The notes below the pieces were generated by a model. It searched no databases, was not told where the DNA came from, and saw only the letters and a list, made by a program, of their open reading frames with translations. A DNA stretch of 64,000 nt from Pelobates cultripes (taxonomy: Eukaryota > Chordata > Amphibia > Anura > Pelobatidae): assembly GCA_933207985.1 (NCBI GenBank), contig OW240913.1, positions 105,981,082 through 106,045,081 on the forward strand. Reading direction: 5' to 3'. The position numbers were made by a program, and so were the translations under genes. The first letter of the stretch is position 1, and each line of letters opens with the position of its first letter. This document shows positions 44,602 to 56,489 of the stretch, one piece after another.

Positions 44602-45130
44602 GTTTTTAATTGCAACAAGAAGCCCCCATTTTCATTGTGCTTTGATTAGAAGAATTAAAATTATCTAATGCAGATTTTTTTTATATTTTTCTTTTAAAAC
44701 TTTTATACACAAAGCACAAACTCAATTATTTTAGGAAAATATGTGAATATTATGGCTGCTGGCTTGAGGATGTTTCAAATGAAGGGCCTCTTACCTATTA
44801 ACTTCTCCCTGCTGCTCTTCCTTTTGTACACATTTACCCTGCTTCTTTCCTGAATGTAAGCTTGTTTGAGCATGGCTCTTTTCACCTTCATATTGGTAAA
44901 GATTATTTTGTTTGTTAGGTATTTTCCCAATCATAAAATCATTCTGTAATCTGGATTTTTTTTTAGTACTTTAAAATTAACAATGGCTTATTGAATACAG
45001 CAAACTCACCATATTGTTTGCCATGTACATTGGGTGTTTGTGCCTTTTACACTTCTTTTGCAGTAGCAATAGAAGTGTGCAACTCTGCACTGGCTCTAAT
45101 AACATATATCAGTAGAACTGATTGCTAGAT
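44602..45130. other. AT-rich sequence, nothing recognised
   Basis: Begins at the target-site duplication of the L1-like element; no further features seen. Confidence 0.45.
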
Positions 45131-45608
45131 TTAAAGGAACTCTATAGCATTAGGAATAAAAAACACCTGTATTCCTAACGCTATCCCGTCTCTTTCCCTA
45201 ACTTAATAGGTCCTCCACCTCTGACGATGAAAGAGTTAGAACCCCATTGGTCACATAACTCTTTCCAGTGCTGATGCTTCCTTGGCGTTGGCTAGGTCTT
45301 CTCCTTCCCAGATATCATTGACATTCCCTACAGGAAAGCATTGAATCAGTGCTTCCCAATGGGGAATTTGAAGAGGTAAGAAATTCTCATGCAAAATGTA
45401 AGGATGTCCAATGTCGTTTAATGCAGTAAAACACCATTATGGACTAAGAAGCACTTCTAGTGTCTCTCTGGGAAACAGTCAATATAGGTGGACTAAATCC
45501 TGCAATGAAAACAATGCAGATTTAAACAGAGAATGACACTGCATCAAGACCACTTCAATGTGATGAAAGGATCTGGGTGCCGATAGTATCCCGATAGTAT
45601 CCCTTTAA
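45131..45608. mobile_element. TTAA-flanked MITE, 478 bp, separate family
   Basis: Left end TTAAAGGAACTCTATAGCAT; right end GATAGTATCCCTTTAA (reverse complement TTAAAGGGATACTATC). The ends are similar but not identical to the family at 30813 and 35014. An 11-bp direct repeat GATAGTATCCC is doubled at the right end. GTGATGAAAGGATCTGGGTG near the right end recalls the subterminal phrase of the other family. Non-coding. Confidence 0.65.
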
Positions 45609-48600
45609 GTCCTATTGAGTTTTTTTTTTGGTCTTTTTTTCTTGAAGGAAAAGTAAAACTGTATTATTTATACATCCATGATTTGTTTAATTTTAACAAC
45701 TTCATGACAGCTAATGTGTCAGGGTAGCTTGATATAAAACCATTTGGCTTACTATAATCATGAAGTGTTTAAAGTGCCTAGTAATTGCAGTAAACGTATT
45801 TTATGCAAATGTGAAATGTAAAAAATTTCATATAAACACAGGCAGCTGAGAGATTGAGTCAACCTCCTTAACATTAAGAAAGTAACACTATAATCTGACA
45901 GCATTATTGCTGCATTGATGTTTCTAAAGCTGGTATTAAAAAAAAACTATAACAGGGTCTGATATATCTCGGGTCACCACGTGCATGGCCGTATGAATGA
46001 CTGTCGATGTCTGCTATGCTCTTATGTATACTGTTTTATAACTGAATGAAGACTTTATGTGCAGTTCCTGAAATTTTTAAGCAACAATATTGGTGGAAAT
46101 GGGTCATACCTCATGAGACCCTCCTCCCCCCCCTCCTACACCAAGTTTCCAAGCCTTGGAAACTATTGAAATAATGTATATACCCATTAGTTTTTTTCTC
46201 ACTCTGGTTTAAGAATTAATAAAATTGCATTCTGGTTAAGGCTATGGACTACATGTTTAAAACTATGAAAATAATGTACAATAATGGGAGTATATCAGTG
46301 TTATGTATATTATTGGTAGCATTTACTCTTATGTTAGGCTTATCTCACCTTCCCCGCCCACCCCCCCCCCACCCCCCTACTTTGTTAACTCTATTAGAAA
46401 GATTCTCTGGTACTTTTGTGTATGCATATACAGTTGCATTTCACCACTTTGCATTTATACATTGCATATACAGACTAAATAACAGAGTAAATAACTTTCT
46501 CCCATACCTAAATTTCCATTTCCAGGGCAAATAGTGTTTTAAAAATGCAGAAATGCTAATAGAAATATTTCGACCTTACTCTCTTCTTAATGAATCAGTA
46601 TTACTTTGTATCCTTAATACTTAGATGAAACTAAAATATATAAAATGCCACATACAATTACTGATGTATGCATAAAAACACAAGGTTAAGAACTGTTTTA
46701 TATAATTTTGTTCTGCTGTGAATGTATTGAGTAATCAAAGGTAGTAGACTTTCTAAGCATTGTACACATTTCTTTTACTACATGCATTGTAATTATTATA
46801 GTCAGCAGAACAGTGTGCCTCATTCATATAAACAGTTTGCGTATAACCCTTCTCAGTATTAAAATATTGAGTAAGATAGAATAGAATTAAATTCAAACAC
46901 AGCTGTGTTCTGCATTTTTATTCATCTAAATATATAGGGTCAATTTGAATATTACCATCTAAAGAGAATTGAAATTCCTTGGTTAAAAGCTGATCAAAGT
47001 AAAAGATAGGAGTATTATAACATTTATGTTTTTATATTCACTAAAAATGCTTTCAGGGACAAATGCAATACCATCTTTTGTTATGTCTGCTGAATACATT
47101 TGCTAATAAAAAAAAAATCTCTGTTCTTTCATCTTCATTTTAAGTGTTTTGTAGAATTTCTGATGTTCAACTAAAATTACTAATAGATGTTACTATTGTA
47201 CTTGTATTGCTCAGTAGGTCTCCTTTTTAATAGACAGACAACTTTGTGTCATGTATAAGAAAAGGTAAGATCTTCCTTTGTCCTTTAGACAAAATCATGA
47301 TCAAAAAAAGTTAGAAAAAAAGCTAAAATGTAAATAATTTGAGAGAATCTATAATATTTTTAACAAAGGTTATTTGTGTAAGCTATTGTTTATGAAGGTT
47401 TAAATTGTGTTTCTCATCGTGTAGTTTTGTAGCTGCATTACAGCTAGTGAAAGAGCTTAGATTTAAAGTAAAGTTATAATAGTTTAGAAAATTTGCATAA
47501 AGTTGTATAAAGTACAAACGGTAGAATTGTCTAATTTTTTTGACAAACATGAAAAGGGGATTCTAAAATATATATCAAGTTTTAGAACTATGAAAGGGTA
47601 AATCACTAAACACTGAATTTTGTCCATCTGGACAAATGGCTGAATTTCAACCGGAATGGCAATTGTCATGATTACTAAAGCTATATCTGGTTGTAATTTT
47701 GTCTGTCTAACCAATTCTGTAGCAATCTGCTGGAGGCATTCAGTACCCATTTTAAAATCAGTGCTTTCTCATCTGAGCCCTATACAAATTATAGGATTGG
47801 AAATATCCACAAAGTAATTGTTTTACAAAAAATTGGGACCAGGTGCATTCAGCAGGACACATTTTTCCAAATCCAAATGATCATTCACTTGCTTTTTGCA
47901 AGTACTATTTGCCCACTGGCAGGAATTGCAGCAATATATCAAATAGCTGCAAAAGCCCTCAGCTACATGGGTTAACTTGTTCTATTTGCTAGAGGCATAT
48001 TTGCTAAACATTTAAACATTGTATTAGTGACCCCATGGGGATGGGGCCTGTAAAATAATGGGGAGGGAGAACAAGTCCTCCCTGTGCTTTCACCAATGTG
48101 CATCAGATAGGAGACCTTCAATTAAAGAATGGGAAGGGTGAACCAATCGCTGTCCAAACTCCTACCCCTATCATGTCTAGTAGGTGGAGGCTATTAAAAA
48201 AACAAAAGGGGGGACAAACCATTGTCTCTCCCTGCCTCCCACCCCTGGGCAGCCGGTGGGTGCTAGTAACTCTGAATTGTGGTAACCTTGTTTACCCATC
48301 ACTCGTGGACAGTGGGTGGAGGGAGTCGGATTATAAAATGGGGTCGGGGGGGTAATAGTGCCCCTTGCATTCATGTTGAAATGGTTCTTTCTGCTGTTTG
48401 AGGTTGAGATGTGTGCTTGCTATGTTAAGTAAAAGAAAGAGGCTGTCAATTAAAATGTTGTTGTTATGGCATTGTGCAGAGTTAGTACACCTGGTAATAG
48501 TTTTCATGGAGACTGTTAGGTCTTTAAACATGCCACAGTACAGACTGGGGATTGTGAATATTACTTATTTGGTGATGGATCTTTTCACTGGTCCTATGAT

Positions 48601-51034
48601 AGTTATTGAAGTCTGAATATATATAATTCAAATGTTACATATCCAGGGATGGGGGATGATAATAAAGAAAACAATATGGAAGTGGCAATTGTAGACTAGA
48701 AATCACAATGTTAATGACTCCTCCAATAAGCAGTTATGAGTCCTATGGATATTGATATCATATATGGCATCTTGTTAAAGTATCACAGGATTATTCATTA
48801 ACATAGGAGTTGTTAGGAATTCAGACAGAGAAGAAGAATAGATATTTTCTTCCCAAGAAAAGTCTATTTTGACTTGTATATGAACTCAATATTAGATTCC
48901 TGAATGTTCACACTTGTGAATTACTGCAACTGTAATTGATCAACCCTGTGTGCATAAATGTTTTGCTTATCTTTCAAAAAAAACAAAAAAACCCTCTACA
49001 AACCACTGTATTCATTCAAAGATATCTTCATAGCCATGCTTCTTTTGTCATTTTAAAATCGGTTGGAGCTTTTTGACCGCAATAAAGGAAAAGTATATTT
49101 CCATGCAAATTTAACAAAGGAAATATATGTTATTGTATAATATATGTTTAGTCAAGGTTCTATAGACCATGGGTGACGGATAACTAGTACACCTGCATAA
49201 TAAAAACTGGTTGAATGTTTGTTTTTTACTTTCTTTGTTTAATCTACATGCAGTGCTGAAATTATCTGGCAAATTAAAATGTATATACATAGCCACAATA
49301 CTTTTAATTAAAATGTTTTCAAACAGTAAAACTAAGAGAAGTTAAAAGTTAAATTGATTTATGTATTGTTGTTTAAGCCAATAGTGTCTCCTGGGCTAGT
49401 CTGGCTCTTAAGAAAATGTAAGATTTCTCAGTTGGGTGGTTCTATTTGGGCTGCTCTGACTGCTGGACTTTTCTTTCATTTTTATTTTTTTGTTGTTGCT
49501 ACTACCCCTCTCTATGGCTTACCAGCAAAGGAGATGGATGCATGTTAGGAGAGCTCTCCAGTGACTTGGATTGTTGGTAGAGGGAGCTGTATGTGGTGTG
49601 GTGTTTTGTGCAAATAGGTCCATTTCACTTGTGTTTGTGATGTCATAGGTGGTCCAATGTGAAAAATAATACACTGACTACTCTGAGAGGGACTACTAAT
49701 TCTACAAATCATAATGAAAATCATTATTGATTGTTTATCAATGGTATATGGTCACTTTACCACTCACCAAAATACACTTCGGTACCTCAGAATGGTGCAT
49801 ATTTGGTGGTTATGCCCTATGATTAAACCATGTTGTGAGCTAGTGGGTAGGTAGGCAAATTTAGTCCTCGGGACTGTTGTCTCAATTTGATTTTTTTTTT
49901 TAAATGTTCACAACCATATAGCAAAATGTTTTACTAAAGTACAGTACATTCTTATAGCTGCATGTACATTAATCCTAAGAATGGGGAATTCTTCTTTTCT
50001 ATCCAGGGGGGACTTACTTTCCTTGTTTTCCCAGAAGAAAAAATATGAGCTAATAACAAGAGAAAATAATTCTAACCCATGACTAGAGGTATTTTGGGAC
50101 ACATGAGAATCTACAGCATGTTTGATACAGGATTTAAAATAACATGGTCTAGAGGGCATGGATTTAATGTCTTCGTACTGGGACTTTTTGATGCTATTGG
50201 TATAACTGACACTTTTGGTGCTGCTGGCAGCTGGGTCATGGATGCTTGTAATTATTTCTATTTAGGTTACTTTTTTCTATCATTATATTTTTTGTATTTT
50301 CTTATTTTGAAGTTCTCCTTATTATTTATTGTATGTTCTTCTGTATCAATTACATTGCCATCTATTGCCATTTTTTTGTGTATTTGATGTTACTATTCCA
50401 CAATGTATGTACTGTACATGACACATTTTCTATAACGCAGTGGTTGTCACTCTTATCTGTAGTATGTATCTTGTACTTATAGAACATCTTTAAAAACAAA
50501 AATAAGCAAGGAAAATTCTAATCTCAATCCAGCATCATGCATTCAATCAATCCAATAGACTCTCACATAAACAAAATAAAATGGAGCTGAAGAAAATACC
50601 CAGTGGACTAACTACTAATCCCCCTTTAGGCAAAAACTTGGCAATAATTAGGTTGGGGAAGCAATGGGTTGGTTTTTAACTCCATTCACTCACTATATCG
50701 GCTCCTCCAGCAATTTTTATGTACTGTCCTTCAATATGTATAAATGATGTGTCCAGCGAATATAGTGGATCTAGCCTCTTGATATGAGAGTCGGAAACCC
50801 ACTCCTGCCAGCAAAGAAAATTAGAGACAGAAGTCCATGCAGGAGGCAGAGACACCTACCACACACAAGTTTAAAAAGGTTAATTTTGTAATCATACAAA
50901 TATGTAAACGGGAACAGTCTTTTCCTTAGGCACTACATGGAAATTAAACATTAAAAATAACCTGTGATCTGTGTTTACCTTTCTATTTGTTTCTTCATGC
51001 AAGCCTTTATTATCTATTTTCTAATTCTATTATA
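45609..51034. other. 5.4 kb of mostly unique AT-rich sequence
   Basis: The longest stretch in the window with no recognised transposon. It holds a C-run at 46345-46378, an A-run near 47107 and several reading frames of 60-100 codons that show no recognisable domain. No splice-bounded exon with convincing coding character was seen, though short exons cannot be excluded by eye. Confidence 0.5.
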
Positions 51035-51036
51035 TA

Positions 51037-51555
51037 CAGTGGGACCTCGGTTTACAAATGCCTCGGTTGACATAATTTTTGGTTTACAAATGAAAATCCA
51101 TTGAAAATAATGCCTTGGTTTATAATTTTTTTTCGCAATACAAAGCACGTTTTCCCAGGATGTATTGCACCTGGGAGGTTTATAGCACCGCCCCCTGCAT
51201 GCTGGAGCCTGTGGGTAGCACGAGGCATCGAGTGTGGAGGTGTTGGAGTGGCTTTTTTATCGCTTTTTGGAGCCATTCTGAAAATTGTTTGCAGTTTGTT
51301 TGGGACTTTTTGGTGCATTTCTCAATCTGTGGAAATGTAGGGAGCTGAGCTTCGTTGTTTGCATGCCTTTTATTGTGTGTTCTGCATTGTGGGTTGGTTT
51401 CCATGCCAGCTAATTTTGACTTTTTTCTGACCTCCAGAATGGATTAATTGTTTTTAAATGCATTCCTATGGGATAACCGCGTTTCGGTTTACAAATGTTT
51501 CGCAATAAGAAACATCCCGGAGAACACATTAAATTTGTAAACCGAGGTCCCACTG
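51037..51555. mobile_element. pogo/Tigger-like MITE, 519 bp
   Basis: Left end CAGTGGGACCTCGGTTTAC; right end AAACCGAGGTCCCACTG, an inverted repeat of about 20 bp, flanked on both sides by TA (51035-51036 and 51556-51557). CAGTGGGACCTCGG-type ends and a TA duplication are characteristic of pogo/Tigger elements. Subterminal repeats GGTTTACAAATG and TTCGGTTTACAAATG also recur inside. No transposase frame remains. Confidence 0.85.
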
Positions 51556-51649
51556 TATTTTGCAATTATCAGATCCATTCAGTTTGAACACAGCCAGAAC
51601 ATACATTGCAAATTTGGAGTTAAAAGAGAAACCTTGTCTAATTTCTACT

Positions 51650-53893
51650 CTTCTCTCTATGTTTAATCTAATATAAGAACAGTGACTGAGTCACACCACA
51701 CAAAAACAAAAGTTTTAGACTTTAGAAAAACAGACTTTTCTAAAATTAGAATATGGGTAGAGGAGTCATTATCAGACTGGAGCAATTTAAATGGAGTCCA
51801 AGAAAAATGGGATTATTTAAAAGTTGCACTATTGAAGGCAACAGAAAATTGCATTAGGCTTGTCAGTAAAAGCAAAAAATTCAAGAAACCACTGTGGTAC
51901 TCCGCAGATGTGACCAAAATAGTTAAAAACAAAATGTTAGCATTTAGGAATTATAAAAAAAACCAGAGTGAGGGAGACAAAATGATCTATAAGATTAGGC
52001 AGAAAGAGGCTAAGCAAGTTTTAAGAGCTTCCAAATCACACACAGAAGAGAAAATAGCACAGTCAGTAAAAAAGGGGGATAAAACATTTTTTAGATACAT
52101 AAATGAGAAAAGAAAAGTAAAACAAGGATTAGTTAGATTAAAAACAAAAGAAGGAAGGTATGTAGAAGAGGATAAAGGTCAGGCTGACTGCCTCAATGAA
52201 TATTTTTGTACTGTATTTACAGAAGAAAATGAAGGAAAGGGACCTCAGTTGAGAAAAAGGATAAATGAGTCATTTATTACACGTGAGTTTACAGAGGAAG
52301 AGGTTCTATTTCAACTGTCAAAAGTAAAGACAAATAAGTCAATGGGACCTGATGGAATACACCCAAAGCTATTAAAAGAGCTTAGTGGTGTACTAGCAAA
52401 ACCATTAACAGATTTATTTAACCAATCATTGTTAACAGGAGTAGTCCCAGAAGATTGGAAGTTAGCAAATGCTGTGCCCATTTACAAGAAAGGTAATAGG
52501 AAGGAGTTGGGCAACTATAGGCCAGTAAGCCTTACTTCAGTAGTGGGGAAAGTGATGGAAACCATGTTAAAGGATAGGATTGTTGAACATCTAAAACACA
52601 TGGATTTCAAGATCAGAGACAACATGGGTTTACTTCAGGGAGATCATGCCAAACTAATCTTATTGATTTTTTGATTGGGTAACTAAAATAATAGATCAGG
52701 GTGGTGCAGTAGACATTGCTTACCTAGATTTCAGTAAGGCTTTTGACACTGTTGCACATAGAAGGCTTATCAATAAACTGCAATCTTTAAGCTTGGATTC
52801 AAATATTGTTGAATGGGTAAGGCAGTGGCTGAGTAACAGGCAACAGAGAGTTGTAGTTAATGGAATATATTCGAAGCTTGGACTTGTCACCAGTGGGGTA
52901 CCTCAGGGATCTGTACTTGGACCCATTCTCTTTAATATTTTTATTAGTGATATTGCAGAAGGTCTTGATGGTAAGGTATGTCTTTTTGCTGATGATACTA
53001 AGATATGTAACAGGGTTGATGTTCCAGGAGGGATAAGCCAAATGACAAATGATTTAGGTAAACTAGAAAAATGGTCAGAATTGTGGCAACTGACATTTAA
53101 TGTGGATAAGTGCAAGATAATGCATCTTGGACGTAAAAACCCAAGGGCAGAGTACAGAATATTTGATAGAGTTCTAACCTCAACATATGAGGAAAGGGAT
53201 TTAGGGGTGATTATTTCTGATGACTTAAAGGTAGGCAGACAATGTAATAGAGCAGCAGGAAATGCTAGCAGAATGCTTGGTTGTATAGGGAGAGGTATTA
53301 GCAGTAGAAAGAGGGAAGTGCTCATGCCATTGTACAGAACACTGGTGAGACCTCACTTGGAGTATTGTACACAGTACTGGAGACCGTATCTTCAGAAGGA
53401 TATTGATACCTTAGAGAGGGTTCAGAGAAGGGCTACTAAACTGGTTCATGGATTGCGGGATAAAACTTACCAGGAAAGGTTAAAGGATCTTAACATGTAT
53501 AGCTTGGAGGAAAGACGAGACAGGGGGGATATGATAGAAACATTTAAATATATAAAGGGAATCAACACAGTAAAGGAGGAGACTATATTTAAAAGAAGAA
53601 AAACTACCACAACAAGAGGACATAGTCTTAAATTAGAGGGACAAAGGTTTAAAAATAATATCAGGAAGTATTACTTTACTGAGAGGGTAGTGGATGCATG
53701 GAATAGCCTTCCAGCTGAAGTGGTAGAGGTTAACACAGTAAAGGAGTTTAAGCATGCGTGGGATAGGCATAAGGCTCTCCTAACTATAAGATAAGGCTAG
53801 GGACTAATGAAAGTATTTAGAAAATTGGGGAGACTAGATGGGCCGAATGGTTCTTATCTGCCGTCACATTCTATGTTTCTATGTTTCTATATA
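51650..53893 (+). mobile_element. CR1-like LINE, 5'-truncated
   Basis: It holds the region between endonuclease and RT, the whole RT and the 3' UTR. The endonuclease is missing, so the copy is truncated at about 51650. The 3' end reads GCCGAATGGTTCTTATCTGC followed by CACATTCTATG and TTTCTATG repeats, the short tandem tail typical of the CR1 group. Only two frame breaks are apparent, suggesting moderate age. Confidence 0.9.
51682..53794 (+). pseudogene. CR1-type reverse transcriptase with two frameshifts
   Basis: First part (51682-52620): pre-RT region (KVLDFRKTDFSKIRIWVE), KTFFRYINEKRK, SMGPDGIHPKLLKEL, and RT block 1-2 (VPIYKKGNRKELGNYRPVSL). A one-base shift near 52610 moves reading to QDQRQHGFTSGRSCQTNLID, and a second near 52667, where a T is lost from the T-run, restores DWVTKIIDQGGAVDIAYLDF. 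Second part: FSKAFDTVAHRRL, SGVPQGSVLGPILFNIFI, catalytic LFADDTKI, DKCKIMHLGRKN, DLGVIISDDLKV, LVRPHLEYCTQYW, VQRRATKLVHGL, ending AWDRHKALLTIR. All RT catalytic Asp residues are present. Confidence 0.9.
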
Positions 53894-54086
53894 TATAGCC
53901 AAAAAATCCACAACTGCTTGGCACTCTCCTTACTCCAAAATAGGTGAAAAAACCAACAAAATTGCCTAGGTGCAACCCGCGTTATAAATATATGTAAGCA
54001 GACAGGGGTGCACTCACAGGTCTTCAACAAGAACGACAATCAAATTATTTAAAGTGAAAAAATCTTCATTATATCCGTGAACAAAT

Positions 54087-54118
54087 CGACGTTTCGACCC
54101 CTAAGGGTCTTTTTCAAG
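54087..54118 (-). ncRNA. Degenerate hammerhead-like motif, left arm
   Basis: Reverse complement: CUUGAAAAA, GACCC, loop UUAG, GGGUC, GAAACGUCG. Stem II and the GAAAC core are kept; the CUGANGA core is replaced by CUUGAAAAA, so self-cleavage is doubtful. Confidence 0.45.
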
Positions 54119-54377
54119 ATCACAGCACACACAAAACAGTGACAATATATACATGTATCAATTAATCAAATATCTTACCAAACATGTGAGGACAGTGATT
54201 GTGGACCCATTAGCCCGCGAAACCGGAAACCCGGAAGTGCTGTATCGTGGCGTACAGCACTTCCGGGTTTCCGGTTTCGCAGGCTAATGGGTCCACAATC
54301 ATTGTCCTCACATGTTTGGTAAGATATTTGATTAATTGATACATGTATATATTGTCACTGTTTTGTGTGTGCTGTGA

Positions 54378-54412
54378 TCTTGAAAAAAACCCTTAGGGGT
54401 CGAAACGTCGAT
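54378..54412 (+). ncRNA. Degenerate hammerhead-like motif, right arm
   Basis: Same motif in the opposite arm. Here the first base of stem II is A instead of G (AACCC), weakening the pairing with GGGUC. Confidence 0.4.
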
Positions 54413-54500
54413 TTGTTCACGGATATAATGAAGATTTTTTCACTTTAAATAATTTGATTGTCGTTCTTGTTGAAGACCCGTGAGTGCACCCCTGTCTGCT

Positions 54501-54504
<4 letters not shown>

Positions 54505-54537
<33 letters not shown>

Positions 54538-54651
54538 AAAGAAGGATCCAGGATGCACTCGCAGGACAAAAATAATGGGATTTATTTAAGTAATGTTAAT
54601 ACAGCAAACAAAAAACGACTTTTTTTTTCAAGGTTACTGTGACATCAAAAA

Positions 54652-54709
<58 letters not shown>

Positions 54710-54710
54710 A
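54505..54710. repeat. TA and TG dinucleotide arrays
   Basis: (TA)n at 54505-54534 abuts the palindrome; (TA)n(TG)n at 54656-54709 lies inside the 3' end of the following PLE. Confidence 0.9.
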
Positions 54711-55988
54711 TCAGTGCACTTACTAATCAGTTTCAATGTGAATCCCTTCACCGATACCCGGAAGTGTGTTAGGACCACCTACATGACGTCATCACGTGTT
54801 GACGTCCGGCAGAGTAAAAACGTGATCACCATGGAGACCTGCTATGCTACTGTGCAGGATCACAATCCTGTGTGTAGTAAAGTGAACCGAGGGGTATAGT
54901 GAGAGAACATCAAGACGGAGTTAATGGAAAATAGGCAAAGCCATGCCTAAATATGTGCCAAGTACAAAAAAGCCAAGTGAAAAAATACTCAAAGCAGTGA
55001 AATTGTCTAAAAAGACGTGAGCAAGTGATGAAAAAAAACAAAAGTGCAACTGTGAATGCTCAAAGAGGCGAAATGGTACAAAGAACAAATATATGTATAA
55101 GTACTTGAAATATAAACCATGCATTGGTAAATAATGTAAAAATGAAATTCTAAACATTGTTCTAAAATAAACATTATTATACAAATAATAATCAAATTAA
55201 ACATGATTATAAGAACGGAGCCCATATGTAGCACAGAAGCATATGAGTGCTATATACATCAATAAATATGATGGGACTAAAATTAAAAAAAAATGAAGAG
55301 AAAAAAATAATAATACAATCTATTATGAAGCACTACAAAAAGTAGATCTCTAGGACATACTCATAAAGAAGCATAATGGCCTGACAAGCATTTGAATCAT
55401 CTATACTGTAGAAAAAAATAACATGATTGCCAAATGGACTAAGAAAAATAATTGCTAAGTAGACTAAACAAAGGATTCCTAAGATGAGAAACGTGCAACT
55501 GCACTTTGATATAAAGATTGGCAATAAATGCTCTATAAGTCTCAAAACAAAATATATACATGCACATTATAATGTGCCTACAACAGTGCCATAAGGAATC
55601 TCAAAAAATAATACAAAATTTATACAAAAATACAAGAATACAAAAATAAAAATGAAGAACAAAAAACAGAAACTCGTGCCACTGTGATTACAAGATAAGG
55701 AGCGCTCAGAATAAACAGACTAAAAAGTATATTCAAAAAAAGAGAGTGAATGTACATGCTAACCCTGCACTAATCACAGCTGAACAGAAATAAATGCCAA
55801 TACCTTAAAAGGCTAAAGAGCAAAAAGGTGATTATGTATTGAAAGAGACAAAAAATCCCTGTATAAACAGGACAGACTATGGCTATATACAAAGGGTAGG
55901 TACAATAGAAAACCAGACACCTAATATAAAAAGTCTACGTTATATGGTGGCCCAAATTTAAAGAAACATAGAATATGTGACATTTTCA
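54711..55988 (-). other. 3' untranslated region of the long PLE
   Basis: Between the nuclease stop and the 3' terminus. Contains a short GC-richer patch at 54740-54870 (ACATGACGTCATCACGTG palindromes) and otherwise A-rich sequence on the plus strand. No conserved GAAAC hammerhead core was recognised here apart from the weak CTTGAAAAAAAAAG near 54632. Confidence 0.45.
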
Positions 55989-56465
55989 TTAAGTCCTTTG
56001 GGGGATGCTGTATCCAAATGATGGATCCAGTATGCCTCCCTTTGTAACAGGATTTTGGATCTGTCCCCACCACGGGGAAAAGGTGGAACGTGGTCGATGG
56101 CAATGAACCTCAATGTAGGCAGCCGATGTTGTAGAGCCAAAAAATGTTTGTTTGGCAACTAGTTTCTCAGAGTGCTGGTCCCGAAAGGCAGTTGTAATTC
56201 CTGAGCGATGTCCTCTGATTCTGTCACGAAGAGTGTCAGTTTTGCCCACGTATGATAAACCACATGGGCATGTGATCATGTAAATAACATGATCTGTAGT
56301 GCAGGTGATGTAGTGATTAATCGGGATTCGCTTGCCTGTTTGGGGGTGAGCAAAAAATGTACTGGATAACATATGGCTACACGTTACACATCCTGTGCAC
56401 TTGTAGCCATCTTTTTTCTTAATCAGCTTGATTTTTTGTTAACAATGTACAGGGTAATTGCGGAC
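55989..56465 (-). pseudogene. PLE Cys cluster and GIY-YIG endonuclease
   Basis: It follows the RT in the same frame after two stops. KDGYKCTGCVTCSHMLSS is the Cys cluster of PLE linkers. HVIYMITCPCGLSYVGKT is the GIY-YIG core (here VIY and YVG), with LRDRIRGHRSGI carrying the conserved Arg and His. The C-terminus RPRSTFSPWWGQIQ, then ILDPSFGYSIPQRT before LNENVT, continues the typical 'R...E..WI..L.T..P.GLN' ending in diverged form. It would nick DNA at the integration site. Confidence 0.85.
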
Positions 56466-56489
56466 CAACATATCTCTCAGATTCCTGTT

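Larger units (their letters stand above)
53895..54512. mobile_element. PLE-derived palindrome (two inverted terminal regions)
   Basis: Arms 53987-54245 and 54254-54512 are reverse complements over about 259 bp around an 8-nt spacer (TCGTGGCG), with only about four or five mismatches by eye. Each arm contains a PLE-type end with a hammerhead-like core. Left of the arms, 53895-53986 (ACTGCTTGGCACTCTCC, GGTGCAACCCGCGTTATAAA) is further PLE-like terminal sequence present on one side only. There is no coding sequence. Confidence 0.75.

Noticed and set aside
45609..51034. Candidate host exons among frames of 60-100 codons
   Set aside because: No frame showed a recognisable domain, codon bias or convincing splice-site context; gene prediction with homology would be needed to decide.
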